64,000 bases of DNA. Origin: Adineta ricciae. Lineage: Eukaryota > Rotifera > Eurotatoria > Adinetida > Adinetidae. Where the stretch lies: assembly GCA_905250025.1 (NCBI GenBank), contig CAJNOJ010000032.1, forward strand, positions 295,501 to 359,500. Direction: 5' to 3'. Under the pieces are notes generated by a model. That model saw only the letters and a list, made by a program, of their open reading frames with translations, was not told the DNA's origin and made no database searches. The position numbers and the translations under genes were made by a program. Shown here one piece after another: positions 1 through 12,381 of this stretch (position 1 is its first letter; each line of letters begins with the position of its first letter).

Positions 1-2332
1 CTTTGCTATTATTGGTCAATAATATGTACTTTTTGTCGAGTACATTACATGCAATACTCATGAGAATAGAAAGTGATCAATGTGAAAAAAGTGATTTCAT
101 TTTATGGCTGCATACCAATGAGATACATCATTTCGTCCATTAATTTTGTTTCAAGAAGAGATTAATTGAGTAAATTGAAAATTTTCTTCACTATTAGTTC
201 TCATGAATTGGAATGGTTCACAGGTAAAAGAAGATCATCGAAGATCATTCGTGAGTATGTTGACGGGATTCGATGTTTTTCCAGTTCAATCAGAAATAGA
301 AACAGAGAGATCTGCTTCAGCATAAATTTTGATGAATAAATTTATTCTTATCTGACCGGTGTGTAACCCAAAGTAGAACAAAACTTTCGAGATGAGTATC
401 GACGATAACAATGAAAATCTTCAAGAGAAAAATCTATCGTAACCAATGAAACAAAGATCTGCGAAATCAATGCCATATAAACCATTTTGATAACAATGAT
501 TCATTGTTTAGCAAAAGATCATTTCTAAATTAGGATAAACATTAGGTAATGAGTTTATATGAATATACTTTACTTCACTATTGTTCGATGATGTGTTTGT
601 CTAAGATTTCCTCATCTCAAATGGCGTTATTATCGAATGCAACTATAAACTGAAAATATAAAAGAATGATTGTTTTACGTTCGTTTTACTCGCCATCGTT
701 TATCCATTTTTGGATAAAATAACTGTTATTCGAATAATTTTCATTCCCGCTAATCGCTCTGAATTTTGGTAAAGGCGCATTGGAAGAAGCTCTATCGTCT
801 TCTTTATCCTCATTGTTTGTTGTTAAACAATGGTACAGACAGTAATTATATCGAACATTTTTCATGTTCTTCTCTTTCTTCCGTATCGATTTGGAACAGG
901 AGTGTGCTCATGTATCGGAGTTCTTCAACCGGAAAGTATTCATGAGATTTCTTGTACTCGCGTGGGTCATCATTGATGATCGATTTCAATACCAAACATG
1001 TTCCAACGATGGATATTGATGCTTGCTGTTTATTCGACACGACGCATATGGCTCCTTGTCATAAACCGATAAAAGACGTTTCAGGACGTACTTTCGCGGT
1101 AAACCGTTCATGAAGTTACTGTTGATATCGGTAACATCAATACTCTCAAATCGAACAATCACTAATATTTGAACCAGTGGCTGCAGTCGCCAAATGTGTC
1201 GTGAGTAGATTTCACCGATCAGTGGACGTACTACACCAGAGGATGAAATAATGAAGCATAGTATATTCGGTTAAATCAATATATTGCGTACTACTGCTAT
1301 TCTACATGATCATTAGTTAATGTTGAATATTCCTTCAATGTCTTTTGGAGTCGTTAGCAAAGTATCCTGGGATCCTCTGACTTTTTCGCCAGCAGTTCAT
1401 AAGATATCCTAAGTAAAGGATATAACCGTGATCATCTGATCCTATGATCTCAAACAAAAGTTCATTAAATCAGCAGGTGATACAGTTGTGCACACGAAAT
1501 GTGTTTTTCTAAGTTTTATTTTTATTTCTTTCTCTCAAGTCTCGGATTTTAATTTAATTTTCGATTGAATGCTAATATCAAGAAGAAAAATATTCGTTTC
1601 AACGAATATTGATTGATCACAAGGCGCCTGTCTGATATTATGGAAAACATCCTATGTGTACGCAATTCGTATTATAAATATACATACGACAACGCACAAA
1701 TTATTTTCCTAGAGTATCTTCGTGATACTTTCGGCAGGGTGTTAATCAGAAGTACAAATTTAAAAAGCAGCGTATCATTGATCCTTTGATTACACGGGGG
1801 ATACCATGTATTAAAAATACTGCCTATCAAACAAAGCAATGGTCTAAGATTCATTGATGACTCATCAATGTTGTATTCTTGACGAATGGATAAGCAGCGC
1901 CACAATCTTCGTTGAGTCAATCTGTTGGGAAAAAATTCTAAATCTTTTTTTATCTATGAAAATCATTCTCTGTCGATAATATGTAGATTTATATAAAAAC
2001 TCTATATCTTCTTAGTAATCTTTTTTCTGATTGGTTAGAGAACGGAATGAATCTTTTCATCATCGTCAACATCAACAACAAACTTTTTTTACTTATACAT
2101 TGCATTGTATATAATGTGTTTTTTTTTCTTTCTTTTCCTTCATAGAAAAAATCTCGTAGCGATCGTCTAATGTCGTAAATGGATAAGCATCAAGTCAAAA
2201 TCGTATAGAATAGAGTGAAGAAAAAACAAGAGAAAAAAACGTCATCTTTATTTTAGATTTTCGTTATCTAATGTTATTTTGTTTGGGCTATGCTGGAAAC
2301 AAGTTTGATTAGAAAGCTTCTTTCAAATCAAG
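1..2332. other. Region without an intact gene; possible decayed coding patches
   Basis: I find no gene model here whose splice phases hold together. Several minus-strand stretches look coding-like because they are open, have balanced charged residues and use codons like the neighbours: about 846-1040, 1050-1250 and 690-830. They lie in different frames and are broken by stops, and one shows an intron-like donor near 690 and acceptor near 650. This fits a degenerated minus-strand gene better than a functional one. I could not name the ancestral family. The rest is AT-rich with no recognisable repeat. Confidence 0.4.
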
Positions 2333-5300
2333 ATGAAACGCAAACGAAACGAATCAACAATAATTTCCACCAAAGTCATATGTCTGCAAAATGGTTCCAA
2401 TGTTGAAGTTCAACTTGATGACGGAAAATGGTTTGTTGCAGATTAACAATGACTTTTCTCAAAGAAAGCTTCATTTTTAGGCACGCTGGAATCGTCGTTC
2501 AATGTCAACCAAGAAAATATTTTGTGAAAGTTGGACAACAACAATATTGGATTGAATCGGATCTTATCAGACCGAATACAATTCTTGATCAGGTGAGAAA
2601 AAGCAGATCCCGAACTGAAAAATAACTATAAAAACTTTCATTTAGAAACGGAATGTACCTTTTGAATATCGACCCGGTCAAATTCATCGAAATGATACCA
2701 AATCCACAAATAAAATAGTATCTGGTATGTTATTCAACACGTTCGATTCTTGTTCATGATTCATTGTGTCTTTTGCAGATGAAAAACTAGCTTCATCTCC
2801 TACGGATCCTCCTCAAACTGACTCTTCTAATGGTAGGTTGTGATGACTGATTAAACTATGTCAATAAATCGTTGTTAAATATTTAGATTTAAGAAGAAGA
2901 TCATTACCTCGATCGGCAGGTGCAAACGCTGAGCAAAAAAAGTCCCCATTTGTCTGGAAACCAAGTACTGTTTCAACAATTCAAAGTAAATTCGTGCATT
3001 TGTTGAAGACATTCATCTAAATGAAACTATTTGTTTTTTTTTCTCAGCTCGTCGATCATCAAGAAATCATCATTCACCTGGTGTATCTCCTGATGATCAT
3101 GCTTCACTCGAGAATAACCATTGTCGAACACGAACATTATCCAATTCGACTCAACCGAAACCATCATCGAACAGTGCTAAGACTTCTCCTGAAGTTCCAT
3201 CATCTGAAGTCCTGATTTTTCGTCCAGGTAAATCAACGAAGCAAAAGCATGCCAATCTGAAATCTTTTCTTTTTTTAGTCATTCGTTATCCGGCTTCAGA
3301 TACGAATGGAAAACAATCTGATAATCTCACTTCACCAAAACGTAAGAAGATAAGAAGAGTAAAAAAATGAGTAATTCTCATCGACACAACCAGATAGTTC
3401 CACTTGACTTCTACAATCGACATTTTCACCGCAAGTCAAAATGCAATCAGATGACACTTTTGAGAATGAGAGAAATTTGCCTACAGGAAAATCAAAACTG
3501 CGCATTCTGACGATGAATTGATACGATAACAATGTGAATATTGAAATTTATATATTCTTCTAGGTCATTGTTCAACTGATGATGAGAATTTCACGAAACC
3601 TGACGATGATCCTTCGAGAAGACACCGACATTCAAAAGATGATGAATATCCCGAGCCTAACACGAATTCTGATCTTATTTATCACATTAACGCTTCGACG
3701 GACAGCCGTTCGTCATCAACGACAAGTACCGATAATCCGTATCTTGTCAATCAGTACGACACAATTCCTCCGACTATCGATCATCAAATCAAAACTGAAC
3801 CAAAACCGTCGTGTTTCCTCGAAACTCCACCTCCATCCTTACCTGACATTCACATCACCCAGGAATCCGACTCTTCACTTGATAAACCGCTTCAACAATT
3901 GAAATCCAAACGGAAACAAGATCGTCCACAACGTAAACAAATCCTTCTGAAATCTCAAGATCAAGGACAACAATTAAACGGCGTACTTGATCGTCTATTA
4001 TCCAAACAAAAAGACGATGGTGATGATTTAGCGAAAGCGTCGCCGGATCTATGCGATCCAGGTTACTTATCAGATGAATATGGTGAACCCGTGTCGTCAA
4101 ATAAAGATTTAGAAATCGTTTATCAACGTTTAGAACAAATACCCTTGGAACAATCGACGAATATTCTTCTTAATGAAAATGATAAAATCTTTTTCGAACG
4201 ATTTCACACATTCATTCATAATCATAATGAAAATTATGAACAATTGGAGAAATGTCGTCGTGATTCATATTCCAACTCGACTAATCAACGTTTAAATTTA
4301 ATATCAAACATTCTACAGAGAATCTTTTCTCTAAGTTATCAACAAAATCTCACAGACTTCTTTCCCAATCTTCCCGATGAAATCAAAACCCACATGAAAT
4401 CATGTCTCAATCGCGTCACGGAAGACAACTCGACTAAAACCAAAAAAATGGTCACCCGAGGCAAACGTTTAGTTAATTTCGGACAAAAACCTTATCGAAA
4501 TATCAAAACTAAACGGTCATCCCTACCGAATCTGACTAATCACGAAAATTTAGTACCTAATGAACAACAAATGTTGTTATCACCATCTAGTCCGCTCACA
4601 CCAGTTTCATCCAAACTTGTCGAACAACAATCGAATGAAGAATTATTATCTCCCAATAATCATGTCATTAATTCCGGTGTAATGGAAGAAATTGCTGTTC
4701 TACCAAAAGAACGAGATGTTTACGAAGTGATACATTGTCTATGTAAATGTGAAATTGATAATGGATTTATGATTCAAGTAGGTTTGATCGATAGAGGAAG
4801 TCAGTCAGTTTAAATGTTGTCTTTCTAGTGCGAAACATGTTTATGTTGGTCACATTGTGAATGTGTTGGAGTAACAGCGACTTGTATACCAGCGTTTTTC
4901 AAATGTAGTATATGTACAAAAGCAGAAGGTAAAGCAAATCAATGAAATATGTGTTCAGATAGTGAATGTTGATTTCTCTTTCTAGCTGAACGACCGGCAC
5001 AGGTGTCAGTGACATCAATATTTGATGATGAGACGACAAGTTCATTTTTGACAACTGCGAACAATGCCGATAAAGTGTCTTTGTTTTTATCCTACTCACG
5101 ACGTTTGTGGAATTTGCGAGAACAAATGATTGAATTAAAATTGCGTTATACACCTAAGTTAAGATCATTACAACATACTTTGAGGTATGATTGATTTACA
5201 GAATTTCAACATGGAATCGAGAATATTTATTGTTTAGATGTGATGATCTAACTGAATTGTTTGATTGCGCGAATATTCAGTCAGATGAAATCGGAAGAAA

Positions 5301-5964
5301 AACTGAAGCGAGACAAAAAGATCGACAAGAACTCGAATGTATCTATCAAACGATTGATCAGATTGTTGACTCAGCATGTTCATCATCAACCGGTACGTTT
5401 ATCCCGATTAGTTTTTTCTATTCAAATTATACGTTTTCCTCTCTCTCTCTCTCTTCAGCGTCGTCCTCATGTTTGTTCATTGAACTGAAAACGAAGAGTG
5501 AACCAACATTGAAGCCTTTAAGTGATCAAATGGATATTCTAATCACACATTTATGCGATGATCATCAAACACGACAAGCTCGTTTAACGATCCAAAGTCG
5601 TTATGAACAATTAATGTCGACAGTTGACAATAAAATCCAAACGATTCTTCGAGAACATCAATGTAAGTAGAGAACAGAACGCATTTTGAGGACGTATCGC
5701 GTAGTAAAGGTCATATGATAGGTATTCTCGTTCTGTGTTTATTTACTTTGACGCTGTGATATGTCGTAATATGAAGTGTGACCTGACAGTTCTCGCTATA
5801 GAAACAGATATATTTGAACTCTTGCATTTCTTTTTTATTTAGCGATTCAAACACAAATGGCATTCGAACTCGGCATCTTCCCGCAGAATTTCTCAGATGA
5901 TTATCTCTCTTATGATTCCTATGAATTAGCATTACGAGCAGCTATTGAACGACTAAAATGCTGA
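2333..5964 (+). CDS. PHF20: PHF20/PHF20L1-like Tudor and PHD-finger chromatin protein
   Basis: Thirteen exons give 892 aa: 2333-2430, 2481-2592, 2646-2724, 2779-2832, 2887-2985, 3048-3227, 3279-3341, 3564-4777, 4829-4928, 4986-5184, 5238-5392, 5459-5662 and 5843-5964. The N-terminus (about residues 26-65) resembles a Tudor barrel (LDDGKWHAGIVV then a WIESDLIRP end). Residues about 617-666 form a C4HC3 PHD finger of the PHF20 type: CLCKCEIDNGFMIQCETC, then CWSHC and CSIC. The middle is long, Ser/Asn/Lys-rich and probably disordered; the C-terminus is helical and charged. In animals PHF20 and PHF20L1 bind methyl-lysine, and PHF20 works in the MOF-containing NSL histone acetyltransferase complex. 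Function here is inferred from that family. Intron 7 (3342-3563) is unusually long for this gene and holds a coding-like stretch with a stop. Confidence 0.8.
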
Positions 5965-6464
5965 AAAATTCGGTTTTTCCTCTGCAGGGTAGCAGATACA
6001 AATAGTAATTTGTGTCTGTGTGTTTATGTCTGCATATATATTATACATATATATATATATATATTCTGGTTTTTGTACATATTATATTTCACATCTAGGA
6101 TTATTTTTTGTTTGTAGTGTGTGTGGTTTCTTCTCGCTTCTCTTCTTCTTCTTCTTCTTCTTCTTGTTCTTATTGTGCTCGGTGTCGTTGAACGTTTCCT
6201 TTTTTCTTTTCCAACTGTTGTTTTATTATCATACACACGCGTTTTGTTTCTTTTTTGATGTTCAAACAAAAAAAAATCTGTGTGTGTGTCTTGGTTCTTT
6301 TTTCTTTTGTTTTTCTTCTTTTTTTTGTGTTTATTATTATCATCATTCTCACCTATATAAAATCATCATCATCATCATAAGCCCAGCCAGTATATTGTCT
6401 GTTTGTGTGGATGTATATTAATATAAAATAAGAGAAAAAAGACTTTTTTTAGATAAAAAGAATT
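5965..6464. repeat. Intergenic low-complexity tract with AT, CTT and CAT microsatellites
   Basis: This gap separates the PHF20-like and RUNDC3-like genes, both on the plus strand. It contains an (AT)n run near 6047-6065, a (TTC)n run near 6141-6165, many T-rich stretches and short CAT repeats near 6363-6380. Long open frames exist on both strands but consist only of Phe/Cys/Ser or Arg/Lys/Thr, as expected from low-complexity DNA. It probably holds the 3' UTR of the first gene and the promoter of the second. Confidence 0.7.
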
Positions 6465-8515
6465 ATGAATGTTAATGAAACAATAAACACCGAAAGAGAA
6501 CGATTGAATTTGTTACATTTGATCAAGTAAGTCGAAATGCAATTATGAATGTGTCAAGGCGAAGGGAAGGCTTCGGACTTTTATAGATTGACGTTGAATA
6601 CATTGATTGATCAGTCGTCGTCGTCAACAGCAGCACCAGTCTTAGATGATCGAAATAGTGATGTAACGAATTTTATTTTAACGTTAGAACGAGTTCTTAG
6701 CTTTCGTATGAGAGGTAAATGAGACTAGGGAGTGATTTTGATTAGAGAAAAGTCGGTTTGTTTATTTGAATAGCTAATTGGCTCTCTGAACGACGATATT
6801 TTTGGGATTTCATTCGACCAGCATGTGTAGGTTCGGCGCGACAAAGTTGTAAGCGTTGTATTAAAGGCAAGATGAATGTATTCTATGTTATTTGGTTTAC
6901 GTAGTCATTGATCGCGTTGATGAAGTGTCAAAAACGCGAAGCATCAAAGATAAAGTAAAGATTTCCTATGAGGTTGATGATAATGAGAAAGTGTGATGTT
7001 CATTCAGGGTCGTACATGGATCAAATTTGCATTGATGGAGAAGAAATTATCTGAACTATTGAAACTCGCTATATCTGACTGTCATCTCGTTCGGTGAGTA
7101 AAAGAGATTGAATTGAATCGAAGTAAAAACCTTTCTTTAGAAAGTTTTATCATGATGATGCGATTATGACATCATCTCAAGCATTTATTCTTTGTGATCA
7201 ATTAGCTGGTCTCAGTGCAATTGACTTCAGGTAGAATTCTTTATCGAATTCTATGCAGCAAAATATCGCGTTGTTTTTTTCCTCAGTTTCTGCTTCAAAC
7301 AAGATGGCTCGGTCATTGCTCCACTATTACACAATGGTTCGGAAATCGATGTTATCGATTTAACACCGTTTTTGTGCTATAAATCTAAACAGTAAATGAA
7401 ATTACTTCAAATTTCTCTCGTGTTAGATAAACATTTTGTTTAGTATTAAACAGTTACTCAAGGAACAAAGTAACGATGAAGAAAATAAACAACCGATGCC
7501 AATCTTGGGCAAGGACAATGAGTTAAAGCCATTAAGTTCACCAGAAGGAGAAACTGTTTCTCTCGAAAAGTACAAAATCGAAGTCGAGCAACGAGTAAGA
7601 TCAAAACACATCCGATACTCATATGATTCACTGCTGGATGTCTTTTTTCTCGTAGAAATATTTCGAAGAATTGCTTCGACATCGAGATCGTGAATTACAA
7701 CAACTGAAAACACGTTTTGAAACATTAAAAAGTGAACGCGAGAACGAAGTGGTGTTGATGGAAAACATTATTCTCGAACTTCAACTTGAACTGTCAGTTG
7801 AATCTTTGCGAAGATGATTTTATAAAATTCGATTGCTTTTAGACGTACCGCTCGCGCTGAAGTTGAATTCAAACGCAAGAAATCTCCTCAACCTGAATCA
7901 TTAACTCCACCGCGAGGTCTCTTCAGTTTCGCTCATCGAAAACTAACTTCACCTACCACTCCAACAAACGATCGAACTCAAGACAATGACGATGCGTAAG
8001 TAGTAACGCACATTCCAAAAATCTCAATTTGGTCATATTTCAAATCCGATTTAGACAAATGCGGCCCATTGAAGGTATATCAATAACAGATGCCGATCAA
8101 GTAAGTGAAGATTTTTTTTTATTAAAACTTCGAAGAAACATGTTTGATTTCTTAGGCATCAAATGTAGCTGGCGAAAGTGTGAATTCGAAGAACGATTTT
8201 GTTTATCCACCTTCTCAATCATCTCGTCGTTCAAGTCGTTCAACTACAAACACTGAAGACGATCAATATGAACTTGTTCGTCAATTAGCAGCTCAACAAA
8301 ATACAGCAGCGAATGAATTCAAACCAACTTCCAGTCCGGAAATGGTTTCGTCTGCCACTTCACTTTCCAGTCCATCATCTTCGTCCAGTGAAGAAGATGA
8401 ACCGAAAGAACAAACACTAACTCAGCCAATCGCTCACGAATCTGGCCGATTCGAACCTATACAAATGACAAGTGAACAAGCCAGTCTACTAGAAGAAGCT
8501 AGTGCAGCTGATTAA
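6465..8515 (+). CDS. RUNDC3: RUN domain protein of the RUNDC3 family
   Basis: Twelve exons give 480 aa: 6465-6526, 6587-6714, 6774-6848, 6905-6954, 7008-7093, 7141-7230, 7287-7391, 7444-7594, 7656-7792, 7843-7995, 8055-8100 and 8156-8515. Residues about 14-190 form a RUN domain with RUNDC3A/B signatures: FILTLERVLSFRMR, WDFIRPAC, GRTWIKFALMEKKLSELL and GLSAIDFSFCFKQ. A coiled coil follows (about 230-305), then a Ser/Pro-rich tail. In vertebrates RUNDC3 proteins bind Rap-family GTPases and act in neuronal and vesicle traffic. The start ATG is the first in frame and lies close to a conserved helix. A polyadenylation signal AATAAA lies at 8826-8831. Confidence 0.85.
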
Positions 8516-8892
8516 AACACCTTGCTTCAAATTATTGATACATATGTATATACATACTGTTTCACTTCTCTGAATACTGTAATTTTCCAATAATTCATCT
8601 CGTTTTTTTTATCGATGTCTGATGGTATCTAAGCAATGAATGAAATGATTAGTTCGCTGGTTTTTCTGTAATTACAAACCATCCATGTCAATTTTGTGAT
8701 ATATATATCATCGTTGATTTTCACTCTCTCTCTTCTCTTCTCTTCTCTTTTTCTTTTCTTACTTTGCGATACATTTACATTTTGTGATTATTACTTTGCT
8801 CTGTTTTCTTTTCTTTCGGCTTGAAAATAAATTTCTACTTGGTTCAAAGTAAACAGGTTTTATCTTGAAAACGAAATGTTATCTCTTCGAGA

Positions 8893-8899
8893 TATAAAA
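8893..8899 (+). promoter_or_regulatory. TATA box of the SnoaL/NTF2-like gene
   Basis: TATAAAA lies 45 bases before the start codon at 8944, directly after the 3' UTR of the RUNDC3-like gene. This spacing implies a very short 5' leader. No other clear TATA box of this quality was seen except the one before the neuropeptide gene. Confidence 0.5.
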
Positions 8900-8943
8900 A
8901 TGCGTGTCAATGCTTTAGAACGGTTTCTATTAAGAGAAGAATA

Positions 8944-9300
8944 ATGTCGACCTCGTTCGAAATCATTGATGCTGCTAATCGCCACTTCGAGAAACTTTTC
9001 AACGGCGGCCAACTCGATGAACTAGTCGCACTGTACACATCAGATGGAAAACTCTGTCCACCGGATAAGAATGTCTACCAAGGACGTGAACAAATAAAGA
9101 AGTTTTGGGAAGGTGCGCGCAATGCTGGAGTGGACAATTTACGTTTGACAACAGGAACTGTTCTCGAAGCAGGCTCTGATCGTTTGACTGAAACGAGTTC
9201 ATATCAGCACTCATTAGATCGTGGTAATTACCAAGTCATATGGAAACGTGTTGGCGAAGGAAAAGATCAATGGCAATTGGAAATTGATATCTTTAACTGA
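8944..9300 (+). CDS. Single-exon SnoaL-like / NTF2-fold protein
   Basis: An intronless 118-aa protein with the NTF2-like cone fold. An N-terminal helix (ANRHFEKLFNGGQLDELVALY) is followed by a TSDGKL strand, the QGREQIKKFWEGA helix, then strands ending in YQVIWKRVGEGKDQWQLEIDI. This matches the SnoaL/DUF4440 family, which is common in bacteria and also found in nematodes and other animals, usually with unknown ligands. It has no signal peptide or membrane segment, so it is probably cytosolic. It has its own TATA box (8893) and AATAAA (9327-9332). Lack of introns among intron-rich neighbours, and the bacterial flavour of the family, leave horizontal origin open but unproven. Confidence 0.8.
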   Translation: MSTSFEIIDAANRHFEKLFNGGQLDELVALYTSDGKLCPPDKNVYQGREQIKKFWEGARNAGVDNLRLTTGTVLEAGSDRLTETSSYQHSLDRGNYQVIWKRVGEGKDQWQLEIDIFN

Positions 9301-9874
9301 TTGTCTTTGTGTTTGTATCGAGAAGAAATAAAAGCTAGAATACATTGATAATTCTAAAATGGACAGATCGCGTCACTTCAATAATTCCATGTCGTTTAGA
9401 TTTTCATGGTCGCGACACGTATCGATCACAGAACAATGTGTGTTGGAGGACTTCTTTGTGAACATAACAGAAAGCGTATCTATTCAATGAGGACATCTAT
9501 TGACTCAATCGTCATTTGTCGTTTATATAATTGTGATCGGTCGGCGTCCTTCCTTCCTATCATCTTCTGTCGAACTATCTATCTCCATCATGCTTGTTCC
9601 TTTCATTTATTATTCACATATTATCATACATTTCATTCCATAATTAATTCCTCGTTTCTAATCTGAAAACTATCTTCTTTGTCAACAAGGAGGACGAATA
9701 TTTCCAACAGTTCTTTTTTCTCCCAGGAATGGTTGACAAAAAGTTGTCAAAATGTTTACAATGATCAACAAGTTGATCTCTTGAACTTTTCTCAACTAAC
9801 TTTCAATAATCGATAATCAGCTCTGTTTTTGTTTTCTTTTCTTCTAGTTTGTTTTCTTTTGAAATTTGTATGTA

Positions 9875-10985
9875 ATGCGTCCAATGGATCAGCATGACAA
9901 TTCTCAAAATAGTACAACAAATGCTGTCAGACGTGACAACAGTAACCATTCCAGTCCAATTCCAACGTCATCATCACCACCATTAACATCAACAAACATC
10001 CGTGTGAATAGTATTTTACGAGTAACGACGATGTTCGACAACATCCGCACTGGAAAAGTAGTAGCATACGATCCTTCATCGAATTTAGTTACACTGCGTA
10101 AGTCTTTTCTTTGGAACAATAATGGAGCGTTATATCGACAGGCGCACTAGACGAACCGGAAAAAAGATTTCTTATTAGGAAGATAACTATCTTATGACAG
10201 AAGAGATTATATATTGCTAAAAGAAAAACGTCTTTGGGGAGAAATGGAATTGCTTTGTACCCATTGGCATCTCGACATACTGAATGATTCTTCTGTTTCG
10301 TAGATATCAAAGGATCAAAACCTGGTTCCACATCTGTGGCAGTGGTTAATCTTAATCATTGTCGAGAATATGTCGTTGAACAAGAACCAAAGGATGAAAC
10401 ACTTGATCCCCTGTATCCAGTTGATATCAACAAAGTAAAATCCAGAGAAAATAACCGTTCAGATAAAGAATTGCCCTATGTTATTTAGTTGAAAAAGCGT
10501 CAAACAGAAAATGAAAGTGAAAAGAAGAAAGAAGCATCATTCGTTAATGTGAAAGCATCTCGAATTGGTCAAGCACTTTTCCGCGATATCAAAAAGACGT
10601 AAGTTGACTTTTGTACTCCAATCAATCTCGTTCACATCGTTCTGGATTCAGTATGAATCAAGTCATTCGTTGGTCAAATAATGATATTCTCATCAATAAT
10701 ACAGTTCGGATTAGTGAACCATATCGTTCCGAGAATGTCTCTATCGATCCTCCACCTCAATCAAGTAATGCTGCCGGATCGAAAAATTCCGCCAAAGGTG
10801 ACAATGATACAAAAACTCATATCATTAAAATGGTAAACGTGAATCTCTTTGAAAAATATCTTCATTTTGCTGTAATTTAGGTGGACAAATTCTGGTCTGA
10901 TCAATCGAAAGCTGTTTTCACGTCATCTCGAACGAAGTCTGAAACAGCCAATGAGACAACGGATTCGATATCTTCGCCGAATTGA
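9875..10985 (+). CDS. LSM12: LSM12 homolog (LSm plus anticodon-binding-like domain)
   Basis: Five exons give 249 aa: 9875-10097, 10304-10434, 10489-10598, 10652-10832 and 10881-10985. After a Ser/Thr-rich N-terminus (about 1-36), residues about 38-105 form an LSm-like strand set (VTTMFDNIRTGKVVAYDP, then VAVVNLNHCREYVVEQEP). Residues about 125-215 form the AD domain with the family hallmarks GQALFRDIKKT, VIRWSNNDILINNTVRISEPY and an amphipathic helix before the C-terminus. LSM12 links Ataxin-2 to other partners and acts in translational control and NAADP signalling in animals. Intron 1 (206 bp) is longer than usual here. The ATG at 9875 was chosen as the first in frame; a second Met lies three codons on. 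Confidence 0.85.
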
Positions 10986-12381
10986 CATTGCTGCTTGATT
11001 TTGTTCGTTCGTTCGTGTATATGTTTCCTTGTCATGTTTTTCTCATTTTCTTTCTTTCGTTCTTCGACATCTTTTTATTCTCTGCTCGTTCGTAAACTAT
11101 CAATAACCATCCACTATTTTTTGTCTAGATGTCCGCGTGTTCGTTTATTTATTGTGCAAAGAGAAAAAAAGCCTTATGAAAACATCCACAACTAACCTCA
11201 GACTCGTTCTCATGGCCTTTCGGTCAAGTTTTCATCTTGAGCAATAAGCAGAGTATCGATGTTGAGTAAATTATCATACGTACATAAAGAAATTTCTGCT
11301 TGAACTGACTCTTAGTCGATGTTCATCAAGCTGAAAAACAAAATGATTGGAAGATTTTATAGAGAAAAAGTCAATTTACTTTTAATCTCTTACGAAAAAA
11401 AAGGGCAAAAGACTTAATCGCTTTCATTCGTCCTATTCATATGACAACAGATCAAATCTTGATACCCTGATCAGACATACAACGACAAAATCATGGTTGG
11501 AATGAAATTTATCGAAACATATAAATGTTCGAATGAGCTAAGCAATCGTCTTCACTATCCTCACCATCGGCACCTTCATTCACACGATGAATTACCATTA
11601 AATGTCATTTTTTATTGTCATGTTCCAAAGCAAACGCTAATAGTAAGCATTACCAAAGAAAACTAATGAATCTAATCTGAGATATTCATAGAAACCGACA
11701 GAAAAAACAGACAATATTATTTTGGTTATCGACCCAGATAGATTGAGATGTCATCGACGACAGAACGAAAGAAACTTATCCATCGTTTTTATTTACTAAT
11801 AGATAACGAGGATATACACATAACTCTCCGCTGATAATTATTTCTAAATAAGTTCAATTTTCATCGATTTCATAACCTGATCGTTGTTACGATCGAAGAA
11901 GAAAGATAATATATACATTCCTCCCGAGTTGTTCTTCATATCTGACGATCTATTTAGGATACTTCGCAATCAATTGGACAAACTAGTAATCCAATTGCTG
12001 ATTATGAACGATTATCAACAGCAAATCAAACAATGAATTATCATGTATGTATACCAGTCATTCCTTCAGTGATAAGACTGAAGGCAGAGAGGCAAACGTG
12101 ATTGTCGATCGCTCTCATTTTACATTTTGATGCATGTTTAAGATTACATGCAGAGAAAAATCAATTAAGTCATAGCGAAAAAACTCGAAAGGTACGAAAA
12201 ATACATGCAGAACAAGAAAGAATACGCCTTGACGTCGTCAGTAGATGTATATCTATCATTAACTATATTTAATTGATTAAAAACATTCGTGTCTTTTCCT
12301 GCAAAGAATATTCGAAGTGCGTAGAGACTCGTCCTAGACTAAGAATAACAAGACAGAAGTATTCTCCGTTACATTAGCACG
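10986..12381. other. Intergenic region, no gene seen
   Basis: This 1.4 kb between LSM12 and liprin-beta is AT-rich with stops in all frames. The first ~200 bases are pyrimidine-rich and probably LSM12 3' UTR. A TTAG-rich stretch just before 12382 could be the liprin-beta leader. I see no RNA gene or repeat. Confidence 0.5.

Noticed and set aside
6020-6421. 133-codon plus-strand frame and overlapping Arg-rich minus-strand frames
   Set aside because: They are translations of T-rich microsatellite DNA, with almost only Phe, Cys, Tyr and Ser (or Arg, Lys, Thr). No splice context or domain.
9406-9666. 86-codon plus-strand frame between the SnoaL-like gene and LSM12
   Set aside because: Composition is Cys/His/Ile-rich with no motif. 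It lies in the 3' flank just after a poly(A) signal.
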